In this document: positions 1-6,355 of the stretch, one piece after another
Layout: each line of letters starts with the position of its first letter
How positions within the stretch are numbered: position 1 is the stretch's first letter
Source of the DNA: Actinomycetota bacterium
GTDB taxonomy: Bacteria; Actinomycetota; Actinomycetes; Nanopelagicales; Nanopelagicaceae
Reading direction: 5' to 3'
NCBI GenBank assembly: GCA_005793655.1
Contig: SXRC01000104.1
Coordinates: 1-11,003 of the forward strand
DNA length: 11,003 nt
Made by a program: the position numbers and the translations under genes
The notes under the pieces: model-generated
What the model was told of the DNA's origin: nothing
Seen by the model: the letters and a program-made list of their open reading frames with translations, nothing else
The model's database searches: none

Positions 1-87
1 CGCTTGCAAAAAGTCACATATCAAGAAGCTGCAAAACAAATCGCCCTCACATGTTCTGATTTTTATTTAAACCCTCTATTGACATAA
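1..87 (+). CDS. possible C-terminal fragment of an unidentified gene
   Basis: Frame 1 is open from the window edge to a TAA at 85-87 and would encode 28 residues ending in NPLLT. The piece VTYQEAAKQIALT (residues 5-17) faintly resembles the first helix of a helix-turn-helix or excisionase-like domain, but the match is too short to name a family. The other two forward frames are also open for 50-70 bases, so an open frame here is weak evidence of coding. If real, the gene lies mostly outside the window and would belong to the same presumed island as the recombinase. Confidence 0.22.
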   Translation, partial: RLQKVTYQEAAKQIALTCSDFYLNPLLT

Positions 88-108
88 ATCGATATTGGAG
101 TGTCAAAT
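79..108 (+). promoter_or_regulatory. candidate promoter facing the hairpin cluster
   Basis: A perfect -35 hexamer TTGACA (79-84) is followed after 18 bases by TCAAAT (103-108), a 4/6 match to TATAAT. Transcription would start near 115 and run rightward through the hairpin cluster. TTGACA is also mirrored by TGTCAA at 101-106, so the same segment contains a 6-bp inverted repeat with a 16-base spacer. That repeat could be an operator, or a second -35 facing left. The -10 is mediocre, so this is only a candidate. Confidence 0.3.
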
Positions 109-137
109 CTTTACTCCCTTCTCAGACTGTACAATGA

Positions 138-209
138 ATTAATCCTATAAAAAGTTAACCTAATGTTCACATAAAAAAACGTTCGTTTTACCTGTTTGAA
201 CGGATTAAT
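138..209. repeat. 8-bp inverted repeat flanking a small hairpin
   Basis: ATTAATCC at 138-145 is the reverse complement of GGATTAAT at 202-209. The second arm abuts the 15-bp arm that begins at 210. Between the arms, CGTTC (180-184) can pair with GAACG (198-202), which competes for base 202. The area is very AT-rich, so short repeats are expected by chance. It is listed because it joins directly to the larger structured element. Confidence 0.4.
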
Positions 210-346
210 ATATATAGAGACTGTTTTTTCTGAGCAAATTTGTACTCTCAAATTTGCCCTGTTCTGTACTGTCAGAACTAAGCAAATCCCTAAAGGATTT
301 GCGTTACAAACTCTGTAACTATCTGTTACTGACAGTCTCTATATAT
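210..346. repeat. multi-hairpin element closed by a 15-bp perfect inverted repeat
   Basis: ATATATAGAGACTGT (210-224) is exactly repeated in inverse at 332-346. The 107 bases between hold consecutive smaller hairpins. These are GCAAATTTG (234-242) with CAAATTTGC (249-257), GTTCTG (261-266) with CAGAAC (273-278), GCAAATCC (282-289) with GGATTTGC (295-302), and GTTACA (303-308) with TGTAAC (314-319). CTGT (323-326) can pair with ACAG (332-335) as an alternative to the outer arm. The whole could fold as a multibranch junction in RNA or single-stranded DNA. No long protein-coding frame explains it. It could be a small structured RNA, a MITE-like element with 15-bp terminal repeats, or a recombination or replication site of the neighbouring integrase-bearing element. 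The pairing is seen directly; the function is unknown. Confidence 0.7.
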
Positions 347-389
347 GAAAACAGGATACCTCTGCCAATTTTGGCCACTATCGAGCATG

Positions 390-410
390 GGCAAATTTCT
401 ATTTTTTGCC
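390..410 (-). repeat. hairpin over the integrase stop codon
   Basis: GGCAAA (390-395) pairs with TTTGCC (405-410) around a 9-base loop that contains the integrase stop codon (399-401). On the minus strand it is not followed by a run of T, so it is a poor intrinsic terminator. It reuses the GCAAATTT word found in the hairpins at 234-257 and could be the outermost member of that cluster. Confidence 0.4.
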
Positions 411-1151
411 AACGAAGTTGCCGAGCAGTACCCCAGCATCATCTATCTCACTATCTAGCACAGATGTGTAGACCCGAAGTGTCATCATTGGGTCGGAGTG
501 GCCTAACAATTTTTGCGCTGTAGTTACATGTATACCTTGGGTCTTAAGTAGGTAGGCATATGTACGCCTAAAACTATGAACAGTAACCCCGTGGCTGTTG
601 GCACACTTTTGCATCGGTTTATAGGTAGCAGGCAATGGTTTAAACCAACCAAGATAGGGGACTTTTCTAACACTAGTCTTTGATTTACAAGGACCATTTA
701 CAGTTCTAGATACAAACACAAACTCATCCCGTATATCTGCTTGGGTAATGGCTGCAGCCTCAGACCATCTAAGTCCGTGTAAGGCTAGGAATCTAACCTG
801 GTGGTTATACCTACCCCAATCCTTTGCATCAACCTCCTCCCAGACTAAAAACTTCTTCTCAGATATTTGAATAGGAGCAGTTCTAAGTCCATCTGCTGGA
901 TTGGTATCTGCAACCTTATATAACCTAGCCTCTCGGTAAATACTTTTAACCAGCATTAAACAGTGCCTTGCAGTTTGTGGTGGCAGCGATAGCAACTTTT
1001 GTTGTAGAGCAACTACATCAACATTATCTACTGGCATATAGCCAATAACAGGCATTAAATGGCGTTTATATAACCGCTTGTAATCGTGCAGAGTTTTAGG
1101 TCTAATCTGAATAACATTCCAGACAGTTTCAACCCATTCATTTACTAACAT
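399..1151 (-). CDS. tyrosine recombinase / phage-type integrase
   Basis: Site-specific recombinase that cuts and rejoins DNA through a tyrosine nucleophile, expected to integrate or excise a mobile element. From the ATG at 1151 it has 250 residues. An N-terminal SAM-like core-binding domain (from NEWVETVW to roughly residue 90) precedes the catalytic domain. All catalytic residues are visible: Arg in HGLRWSEA, Lys in VRKVP, His and Arg in HSFRRT, His in LLGHSD and the nucleophile Tyr in RVYTS. It is short for a phage integrase because it lacks an arm-binding domain. The open frame extends 20 codons to a TTG at 1211, but that stretch looks non-conserved. The ATG at 1151 has GGAAGG 9 nt upstream and is preferred, with moderate certainty. 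It is flanked by the hairpin cluster on one side and argG on the other. It is not an integron integrase by any motif I can see. Confidence 0.9.
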   Translation of the reverse strand: MLVNEWVETVWNVIQIRPKTLHDYKRLYKRHLMPVIGYMPVDNVDVVALQQKLLSLPPQTARHCLMLVKSIYREARLYKVADTNPADGLRTAPIQISEKKFLVWEEVDAKDWGRYNHQVRFLALHGLRWSEAAAITQADIRDEFVFVSRTVNGPCKSKTSVRKVPYLGWFKPLPATYKPMQKCANSHGVTVHSFRRTYAYLLKTQGIHVTTAQKLLGHSDPMMTLRVYTSVLDSEIDDAGVLLGNFVGKK

Positions 1152-1160
1152 TTTCTTAAA

Positions 1161-1177
1161 CCTTCCCTTAAGGAAGG
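1161..1177 (-). promoter_or_regulatory. small hairpin holding the integrase ribosome-binding site
   Basis: On the minus strand CCTTCC (1177-1172), a TTAAG loop and GGAAGG (1166-1161) form a 6-bp stem just before the preferred integrase ATG at 1151. GGAAGG is the only Shine-Dalgarno-like sequence there and lies in the 3' arm, so folding would hide it. The hairpin would fall inside the coding sequence if the TTG at 1211 were the true start. Confidence 0.35.
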
Positions 1178-1269
1178 ACCTACTGATTACTAGGTCATTA
1201 GGTCTGGGCAAAGGCAGAAGTATTCATATATCTACGGCTTAAACCAAGCGGGGTTTTAACTCCAAAGGT

Positions 1270-1275
1270 TAGACT
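1270..1275 (+). promoter_or_regulatory. argG -10 box, leaderless start
   Basis: TAGACT fits the actinobacterial -10 pattern TAnnnT and ends 7 nt before the argG ATG, which places the transcript start at or next to the A of the start codon. No Shine-Dalgarno sequence lies at a useful distance. No convincing -35 is seen. A hairpin of AAACC (1241-1245) with GGTTT (1252-1256) sits just upstream and could be an operator. Confidence 0.5.
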
Positions 1276-1282
1276 TACTGCT

Positions 1283-2620
1283 ATGTCAAAGGTTCTTTCA
1301 TCCCTGCCAGTTGGCCAAAAAGTAGGTATCGCATTTAGTGGTGGCTTAGACACATCAGTTGCAGTTGCATGGATGAAAAGTAAGGGTGCAACTCCTTGCA
1401 CCTACACCGCAGATCTTGGTCAGTACGATGAAAAAAACATTGAAACTGTGCCTAACCGCGCCAAAGAGTATGGCGCAGAGATCGCTCGTCTTGTTGATTG
1501 CAAGAGCGCTTTAGTTGAAGCGGGTTTGGCAGCTCTTGCCTGTGGTGCCTTTCATATAACAACTGCTGGCAGGGCTTATTTTAATACCACACCACTTGGC
1601 AGAGCCGTAACTGGAACTTTATTGGTTAGAGCGATGTTATCTGATGGTGTTTTGATTTGGGGAGATGGCTCAACCTATAAAGGAAATGATATTGAAAGGT
1701 TTTATCGATATGGATTATTAGCAAATCCAAAATTAAAGATTTACAAGCCGTGGCTAGATCAGGATTTTGTCAATGAATTAGGTGGCAGAAAAGAGATGTC
1801 AAAATGGCTAGCAGACCATAAATTGCCATATAAAGATGCAACTGAAAAGGCATACAGCACTGATGCAAATATTTTGGGTGCTACCCATGAAGCAAAGTCA
1901 TTAGAGAATTTAGATTCCAGTATTGAAATTGTTGAGCCAATCATGGGAGTAAGGTTTTGGGATCCTGCAGTAAAAATTGATAGTGAGGATGTGACTATTG
2001 AATTTGCCCAAGGCAGACCAACTGCAATCAATGGCAAATCTATCAAGGATCCAGTTGCTTTAATCAAAGAGGTAAATTCAATTGGTGGTCGACATGGTCT
2101 TGGGATGAGTGATCAAATTGAGAACCGAATTATCGAAGCAAAGAGCCGTGGTATTTATGAAGCACCTGGAATGGCCTTGTTATTTATTGCTTATGAGAGA
2201 TTAGTAAGTGCAATACATAATGAAGACACAATCACTTCTTATCATGAGCAGGGACGCAAACTAGGAAGATTGTTATATGAAGGCCGTTGGTTTGATCCGC
2301 AAGCCCTAATGCTTCGTCAATCATTAACCGCCTGGGTTGCATCTGCAATCACTGGATCGGTAACAATTAGATTGCGCCGCGGTGATGATTATTCAATTAT
2401 TAATACTCAAGGAGCAAATCTTTCTTACTCACCAGAGAAATTATCTATGGAAAAAATGCAGGATGCAGCCTTTGGGCCAGCCGATCGAATCGGGCAACTT
2501 ACGATGAGAAATCTGGATATTGAAGATACGCGTGCCAAATTAGAGTTATATGCATCACAAGGTCAACTCAGTAGTGCTGACTTTGATCTGATCAAAGAAA
2601 TTGGCAACGATAAAAAATAG
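1283..2620 (+). CDS. argG: argininosuccinate synthase (long, E. coli-like form)
   Basis: Joins citrulline and aspartate with ATP to make argininosuccinate, the penultimate step of arginine synthesis, in the cytoplasm. The protein has 445 residues. The ATP-binding PP-loop AFSGGLDTS is at residues 17-25. Long stretches match the E. coli enzyme as I recall it: YFNTTPLGRAVTGT, WGDGSTYKGNDIERFYRYGLL, GGRHGLGMSDQIENRIIEAK and DRIGQLTMRNLDI. This marks the ~445-residue ArgG subfamily rather than the ~400-residue form common in actinobacteria. The ATG start fits the -10 box 7 nt upstream and the first conserved residues (LPVGQKVGIAFSGG). It is transcribed alone; the next gene has its own promoter and riboswitch. 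argF lies 3.8 kb away on the other strand. Confidence 0.97.
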   Translation: MSKVLSSLPVGQKVGIAFSGGLDTSVAVAWMKSKGATPCTYTADLGQYDEKNIETVPNRAKEYGAEIARLVDCKSALVEAGLAALACGAFHITTAGRAYFNTTPLGRAVTGTLLVRAMLSDGVLIWGDGSTYKGNDIERFYRYGLLANPKLKIYKPWLDQDFVNELGGRKEMSKWLADHKLPYKDATEKAYSTDANILGATHEAKSLENLDSSIEIVEPIMGVRFWDPAVKIDSEDVTIEFAQGRPTAINGKSIKDPVALIKEVNSIGGRHGLGMSDQIENRIIEAKSRGIYEAPGMALLFIAYERLVSAIHNEDTITSYHEQGRKLGRLLYEGRWFDPQALMLRQSLTAWVASAITGSVTIRLRRGDDYSIINTQGANLSYSPEKLSMEKMQDAAFGPADRIGQLTMRNLDIEDTRAKLELYASQGQLSSADFDLIKEIGNDKK

Positions 2621-2633
2621 TTTGTTTATGAAG

Positions 2634-2639
2634 TAGTAT
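2634..2639 (+). promoter_or_regulatory. -10 box for the ribM riboswitch leader
   Basis: TAGTAT matches TAnnnT and lies 7 bases before the first base of riboswitch stem P1 (2647), so transcription would begin almost exactly at the aptamer. It sits only 13 bases after the argG stop codon. No clear -35 was found at 16-18 bases upstream, so confidence is moderate. Confidence 0.4.
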
Positions 2640-2645
2640 CATCCT

Positions 2646-2770
2646 TGATGTTTCCGGGGGTCGGTGTAATTCCGAACCGGCGGTTAAAGTCCGCGACCCA
2701 AATGAAATTCATTTGGTTGACTTGGTGAAACTCCGAGACCGACAGTTAAAGTCTGGATAAAGGAACATCT
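2646..2770 (+). ncRNA. FMN riboswitch (RFN element)
   Basis: Binds flavin mononucleotide in the mRNA leader and lowers expression of the downstream gene. The conserved RFN core is clear: TCGGTGTAATTCCGAACCGG, then GGTTAAAGTCCGCGACC, and in the second half GGTGAAACTCCGAGACCGA followed by GTTAAAGTCTGGAT. Closing stem P1 pairs GATGTT (2647-2652) with AACATC (2764-2769). A variable arm pairs CCAAATG (2698-2704) with CATTTGG (2710-2716). In the last hairpin the usual CGG/CCG stem is CAG/CTG, a compensated change that keeps pairing. No intrinsic terminator lies between the aptamer and the ATG. The ribosome-binding site begins one base after P1, so control is probably at translation initiation. Confidence 0.95.
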
Positions 2771-2782
2771 AGGAGATAGCGC

Positions 2783-3457
2783 ATGTCCATTTTAGAATGG
2801 CTGTTTGAAGCACAGATCCAATTTGGTAGTAAATCAATTACTTACCGCGAAATAATTGGTGGGTTATTGGGTCTATCAAGTGCAGTTTTGGGGTTAAAAC
2901 GAAAGGTACTTGCTTGGCCAGTTGGAATTACTGGGGATGCATTACTTTTCACCGTATTTCTTGGTGCGGTATTTTCATTTGGCGCCGATGGTGATGAAAA
3001 GACTTTTTATGGCCAAGCTGGCCGTAATCTGCTTTTAATCTTTGTCAGTATTTATGGTTGGGTTCGCTGGAATCAACATCGTAAATCTGGCGCGCCAGGT
3101 ACACCACCTGTAATCCCACGTTGGACTACCACTAAAGAAAAAATGGTGTTAGTACCAGCAATTATTATTTTTTATGCCCTGGCTTATCAATTGTTCAAGT
3201 CTTTGGGCCAAACCGGTACATGGTTGGCAGTTGATACCTGGATCTTTACCGGAACCGCACTTGCTACCTTTGGTATGAGTCGAGGATATGTTGAGTTCTG
3301 GCTAGTTTGGGTTGCAGTTGATTTAGTTGGTGTTCCTTTTGCATTTAGCAATGGTTACTACCCAACTGGAACGTTGTATGCAATTTATCTACCATTTGTG
3401 ATCTGGGGCTTCATTTCTTGGCTAAAAATTTCCAAGAAAGAAAAAGTAAGTTCCTAA
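2783..3457 (+). CDS. ribM: RibM-type riboflavin transporter (PnuC family)
   Basis: Inner-membrane protein of 224 residues, predicted to take up riboflavin. PnuC-family signs include WPVGITGDALLF (residues ~45-56), the YGQAGRNLLLIFVSIYGWVRW segment (~75-95) and a C-terminal series of hydrophobic helices ending in a Lys-rich tail (KISKKEKVSS). About seven membrane segments can be picked out by eye. PnuC relatives carry nicotinamide riboside, thiamine or flavins. The upstream FMN riboswitch is what assigns this one to flavin, as known for RibM/PnuX of Corynebacterium and Streptomyces. The ATG is preceded by AGGAG at 2771-2775 with 7-nt spacing, one of the few clear Shine-Dalgarno sites in the window. 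The transcript ends at the hairpin terminator at 3469-3500. Confidence 0.88.
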   Translation: MSILEWLFEAQIQFGSKSITYREIIGGLLGLSSAVLGLKRKVLAWPVGITGDALLFTVFLGAVFSFGADGDEKTFYGQAGRNLLLIFVSIYGWVRWNQHRKSGAPGTPPVIPRWTTTKEKMVLVPAIIIFYALAYQLFKSLGQTGTWLAVDTWIFTGTALATFGMSRGYVEFWLVWVAVDLVGVPFAFSNGYYPTGTLYAIYLPFVIWGFISWLKISKKEKVSS

Positions 3458-3468
3458 CTGTGATACAT

Positions 3469-3500
3469 AAAAAGGACCGAAAGAATTTTCGGTCCTTTTT
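3469..3500. terminator. bidirectional intrinsic terminator between ribM and pntB
   Basis: A perfect 14-bp stem, AAAAAGGACCGAAA (3469-3482) with TTTCGGTCCTTTTT (3487-3500), closes a GAAT loop. The outer A/T pairs give a U-tract on both strands, so it can end ribM (+) and the pnt operon (-), whose last stop codon is 17 bases away. Confidence 0.95.
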
Positions 3501-3516
3501 ATTAAGTTTAAATTTC

Positions 3517-4902
3517 CTACAAGGCCTTTAACGCGCTAACTACTTTTGTTAGCGAATCCTTTGCATCACCAAACAACAGTGTGGTTTTTGTCTCATGAAG
3601 CAGTTCATTTTCAATTCCAGCAAAGCCAGGTCGCATTGATCTTTTTAAAAATATTACATTTCCAGCTAACGCCACATCTAATATTGGCATTCCATAAATA
3701 GGACAGCCTGGCGTGGTCTTTGCTGCTGGATTAACCACATCATTTGCACCAACTACTAATACAACATCAGTTTGTGGGAAGGTTGGATTAATCTCCTCCA
3801 TCTCAACTAATTGCTCATAAGGAACATTTGCTTCCGCAAGTAAAACATTCATATGCCCTGGCATACGACCTGCAACTGGGTGAATTCCATAAGCCACTTC
3901 AACACCTTTTGATGCCAATAGATCCGCCAACTCTCTAACTGTGTGCTGGGCTTGAGCAACCGCTAAACCAAAGCCTGGAACTATTACTACTCTTTGGGCG
4001 TAATTAAGAAGTATTGCAACATCATCTGCAGATCCAGATTTAACTGGGCGAGCATCTGCCAGGCCAGCACTAACTTGAGCTTTTGCAGTAAAAGCGCCAA
4101 ACAAGGTGCCAAAGAGTGATCTTCCCATTGCTTGCGCCATTAACTTAGTCAATATTGTTCCAGAGGCACCAACTAAGGTTCCAGCAACTATTAGTAAGGT
4201 GGTTTGCAGTACATATCCAGAAGCAGCAACTGTTAATCCAGTAAATGCATTAAGTAGTGAGATAACAATTGGAACATCTGCTCCACCAACTGGCAATACA
4301 AATAGAACACCAAACAGCAATGATAAAAGCCCATTTATTAGCAGTGGGGTGGTTCCACCGGATGAGATAACCCAACCACCACTTACTAATACGCCAATCA
4401 ATGTCAACGCAATTATTTGTCGGCCAAATGGAAAGACCACAGGTCTAGTGGTCATTAACTCTTGTAATTTTAGAAAGGTAATTATTGAACCTGAAAATGA
4501 AACGCAACCAACAATCACCGTAAAGACGGTAGCAACAACAACTGCTGTAGAAGCTTTTTCTCCTAAATTAAGGTACTCAACTATTGCAACTAGCGCAGCA
4601 GCCCCACCACCAACACCATTAAATAGCGCCACTAATTGTGGCATTTGTGTCATCTGTACTTTTTGTGCTGCCGGTACACCAACTAAGGTTCCAAAGGCGA
4701 TGGCTGCCAGAATTAAAGTTTGATTATTCAGTGCTTCACCATCATTTGTATAAAAGAAAACAATTAAGGTTGCAACGCTTGCACCAACAGCGCCGATTAA
4801 GTTACCTCTACGGGCAGATTTAGGAGATGAAAGCCCCTTTAGCGCCAATATAAAGCAGATACCAGCAGCTAAGCCAATTAGATCATAGAGATTACGACTC
4901 AT
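3517..4902 (-). CDS. pntB: NAD(P) transhydrogenase subunit beta
   Basis: Beta subunit of the membrane transhydrogenase, which uses the proton gradient to move hydride from NADH to NADP+. The protein has 461 residues. The N-terminal ~270 residues are a series of hydrophobic helices (domain II), for example LYDLIGLAAGICFILAL and ISLLNAFTGLTVAASGYVL. The C-terminal NADP(H)-binding domain III carries PGFGLAVAQAQH (309-320), HPVAGRMPGHMN (341-352), GANDVVNPAA (385-394) and KRSMRPGFAGIEN (420-432). The length is normal for PntB. Its ATG overlaps the TGA of pntAB in an ATGA junction, so the two are translationally coupled. It is the last gene of the operon and ends before the shared terminator. Confidence 0.97.
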   Translation of the reverse strand: MSRNLYDLIGLAAGICFILALKGLSSPKSARRGNLIGAVGASVATLIVFFYTNDGEALNNQTLILAAIAFGTLVGVPAAQKVQMTQMPQLVALFNGVGGGAAALVAIVEYLNLGEKASTAVVVATVFTVIVGCVSFSGSIITFLKLQELMTTRPVVFPFGRQIIALTLIGVLVSGGWVISSGGTTPLLINGLLSLLFGVLFVLPVGGADVPIVISLLNAFTGLTVAASGYVLQTTLLIVAGTLVGASGTILTKLMAQAMGRSLFGTLFGAFTAKAQVSAGLADARPVKSGSADDVAILLNYAQRVVIVPGFGLAVAQAQHTVRELADLLASKGVEVAYGIHPVAGRMPGHMNVLLAEANVPYEQLVEMEEINPTFPQTDVVLVVGANDVVNPAAKTTPGCPIYGMPILDVALAGNVIFLKRSMRPGFAGIENELLHETKTTLLFGDAKDSLTKVVSALKAL

Positions 4903-5225
4903 TTGTCATCTCCAGCATCCTTCTTAGCTTTTGGCTTTCCTTTAAACATTTGCAGCATTCGATCAGTAACTACAAAGCCACCAACCATATTTATCGTTGC
5001 AAGCACTACCGCAGCAAGTGCTAAGCCAAGTTCAAGATCTGTTTTTGCATGATCTGCCACAACAATGGCGCCAACTAAAATAACACCATGAATAGCGTTG
5101 GCACCACTCATCAATGGGGTATGCAAGGTTGTTGAAACTTTTGAAACTACCTCAAACCCAACAAATATAGATAAAATAAATATTGCAAGCAATGCAATCT
5201 CATTACTCATAAATTCAGTAGCCAT
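4899..5225 (-). CDS. pntAB: NAD(P) transhydrogenase alpha subunit, membrane part
   Basis: Small 108-residue membrane subunit carrying the alpha-side helices of the transhydrogenase proton channel. Three or four hydrophobic helices are visible: IALLAIFILSIFVGFEVVS, the conserved TPLMSGANAIHGVILVGAIVV, and LGLALAAVVLATINMVGGFVV. A charged tail (KGKPKAKKDAGDDK) follows. In E. coli this part is fused to the NAD-binding part; here the two are separate genes, the common three-gene arrangement in many bacteria. The ATG at 5225 shares its A with the pntAA stop (TAATG). An in-frame ATG at 5210 (MSNEIALL) also fits the family N-terminus, but coupling favours 5225. Confidence 0.93.
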   Translation of the reverse strand: MATEFMSNEIALLAIFILSIFVGFEVVSKVSTTLHTPLMSGANAIHGVILVGAIVVADHAKTDLELGLALAAVVLATINMVGGFVVTDRMLQMFKGKPKAKKDAGDDK

Positions 5226-6349
5226 TACTTGCTCTTCTCTCGCTTGGCACCATTGTGAGTTAAGGTGGCTGAATCAATGATCTCATCTGAAAAATCTGGC
5301 TCAATAAGGCCATTGGGCTTACCATCAACAGCTTTGCTCATTAGTAAAAGTAGATTTACCACGTTTCGTGAAAACAACATAGATGCGTGAAATGGTAATT
5401 GGCTTGGTACATCTTTCCCGCCCCAAATTTTTACACCATTTGAGTTTGTAATAATTTCACCCGCAACTGATCCTTCAACATTTCCACCACTCTCAGCTGC
5501 TAAGTCAACTACGACAGAGCCGGGAGCCATTTTTGAAACCATCTGGGCTGTGACCAGTACTGGCGCAGTTCGGCCAGGGACTGCAGCGGTAGTAATTAAA
5601 ATATCAGTAGCTGCAATATAAGGAGTAAGCAACTCTCGTTGTTTGTTTGCACGCTCTTGCGTCATCTCTCTGGCGTATCCACCAGCACCCTCTAAAGCTT
5701 CAAGCTCTAATGTAATAAATTTTGCACCCATCGATTTCACCTCATCAGCTGAAGCTGGTCTGACATCATATGCAGAGACAACAGCGCCTAATCTCTTTGC
5801 AGTTGCAATTGCTTGTAATCCAGCAACACCTGCGCCCAACACAACTACTTTTGCTGGAGTAATTGTGCCTGCAGCTGTCATTAATAGTGGAAAAAATTTC
5901 GGCGATAATTCAGCAGCAACTAATGCTGCTTTATATCCAGCGCATAATGCTTGTGATGTCAAAGCATCCATAGATTGCGCTCGAGAAATTCTTGGCACCA
6001 TCTCAAGTGATATGGCAGTAACCCCGGCTAAAACTGCGGCCTCAATTGATTCTGCAGATGTGGTGGCAGAGAGAAATGAGATTGTAATGCAACCCTTTTT
6101 AAGGGTCTTTATCTGGGCTGGCGTCAATGGTTGAACAGAGAGAACTACATCAGCATTTACCAGCACATCACCACTTTTTACCTGCGCCCCCGCATCAGTA
6201 AATTGCTGATCAGAGTATTCAGATGCCAAGCCAGCATTTGATTCGATCACAACATCAAGACCGGCCTTAGTTAATTTAGAAATAATGTCAGGCACGAGTG
6301 CAACTCGTTTTTCACCAGCCCTGATCTCTTTGGCAACCGCTACGCGCAT
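5225..6349 (-). CDS. pntAA: NAD(P) transhydrogenase alpha subunit, NAD-binding part
   Basis: Soluble domain I of the proton-translocating transhydrogenase, which binds NAD(H). The 374 residues begin with the typical MRVAVAKEIRAGEKRVALVP. PRISRAQSMDALTSQA lies at 119-134 and the Rossmann glycine motif GAGVAG at 172-177, followed by YDVRP. Relation to alanine dehydrogenase is expected for the fold, but the QSMDALTSQ motif and the pntAB-pntB genes downstream settle the identity. It is the first gene of the three-gene operon. The start is supported by TAGGGT 6 nt upstream. The C-terminus ends in a basic AKREKSK where the E. coli fusion would continue into the membrane part. Confidence 0.96.
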   Translation of the reverse strand: MRVAVAKEIRAGEKRVALVPDIISKLTKAGLDVVIESNAGLASEYSDQQFTDAGAQVKSGDVLVNADVVLSVQPLTPAQIKTLKKGCITISFLSATTSAESIEAAVLAGVTAISLEMVPRISRAQSMDALTSQALCAGYKAALVAAELSPKFFPLLMTAAGTITPAKVVVLGAGVAGLQAIATAKRLGAVVSAYDVRPASADEVKSMGAKFITLELEALEGAGGYAREMTQERANKQRELLTPYIAATDILITTAAVPGRTAPVLVTAQMVSKMAPGSVVVDLAAESGGNVEGSVAGEIITNSNGVKIWGGKDVPSQLPFHASMLFSRNVVNLLLLMSKAVDGKPNGLIEPDFSDEIIDSATLTHNGAKREKSK

Positions 6350-6355
6350 TTTCTA

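Noticed and set aside
1..400. tRNA gene as an integrase attachment target
   Set aside because: I looked for a cloverleaf and a T-arm. GTTC...GAAC near 181-201 superficially resembles one, but no acceptor, D-arm and anticodon arrangement fits.
210..410. integron attC sites or a CRISPR array
   Set aside because: The hairpins differ in stem sequence and spacing, there are no equal-length direct repeats with spacers, and the recombinase shows no integron-specific motif.
254..523. 89-codon open frame across the hairpin cluster into the integrase
   Set aside because: It runs through paired stems and then antisense to the integrase 3' end. The residues look like random translation of AT-rich DNA.
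1220..1230. possible ArgR box (TATTCATATA) upstream of argG
   Set aside because: Only one half-site (TGAATA on the minus strand) is visible, with no matching second half at the right spacing. The AT-rich background makes such halves common.
1198..1401. 67-codon minus-strand frame over the argG start
   Set aside because: It overlaps the highly conserved ArgG N-terminus, with no start signal and no recognisable protein.
4106..4723. 205-codon open frame on the plus strand
   Set aside because: It is antisense to pntB in its conserved membrane region. The translation is low-complexity Pro/Thr/Ala typical of a mirror frame, and there is no start signal.
5643..6134. 163-codon open frame on the plus strand
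   Set aside because: It is the mirror of the pntAA coding sequence, including its Rossmann motif region; no family resemblance and no promoter or ribosome-binding site.
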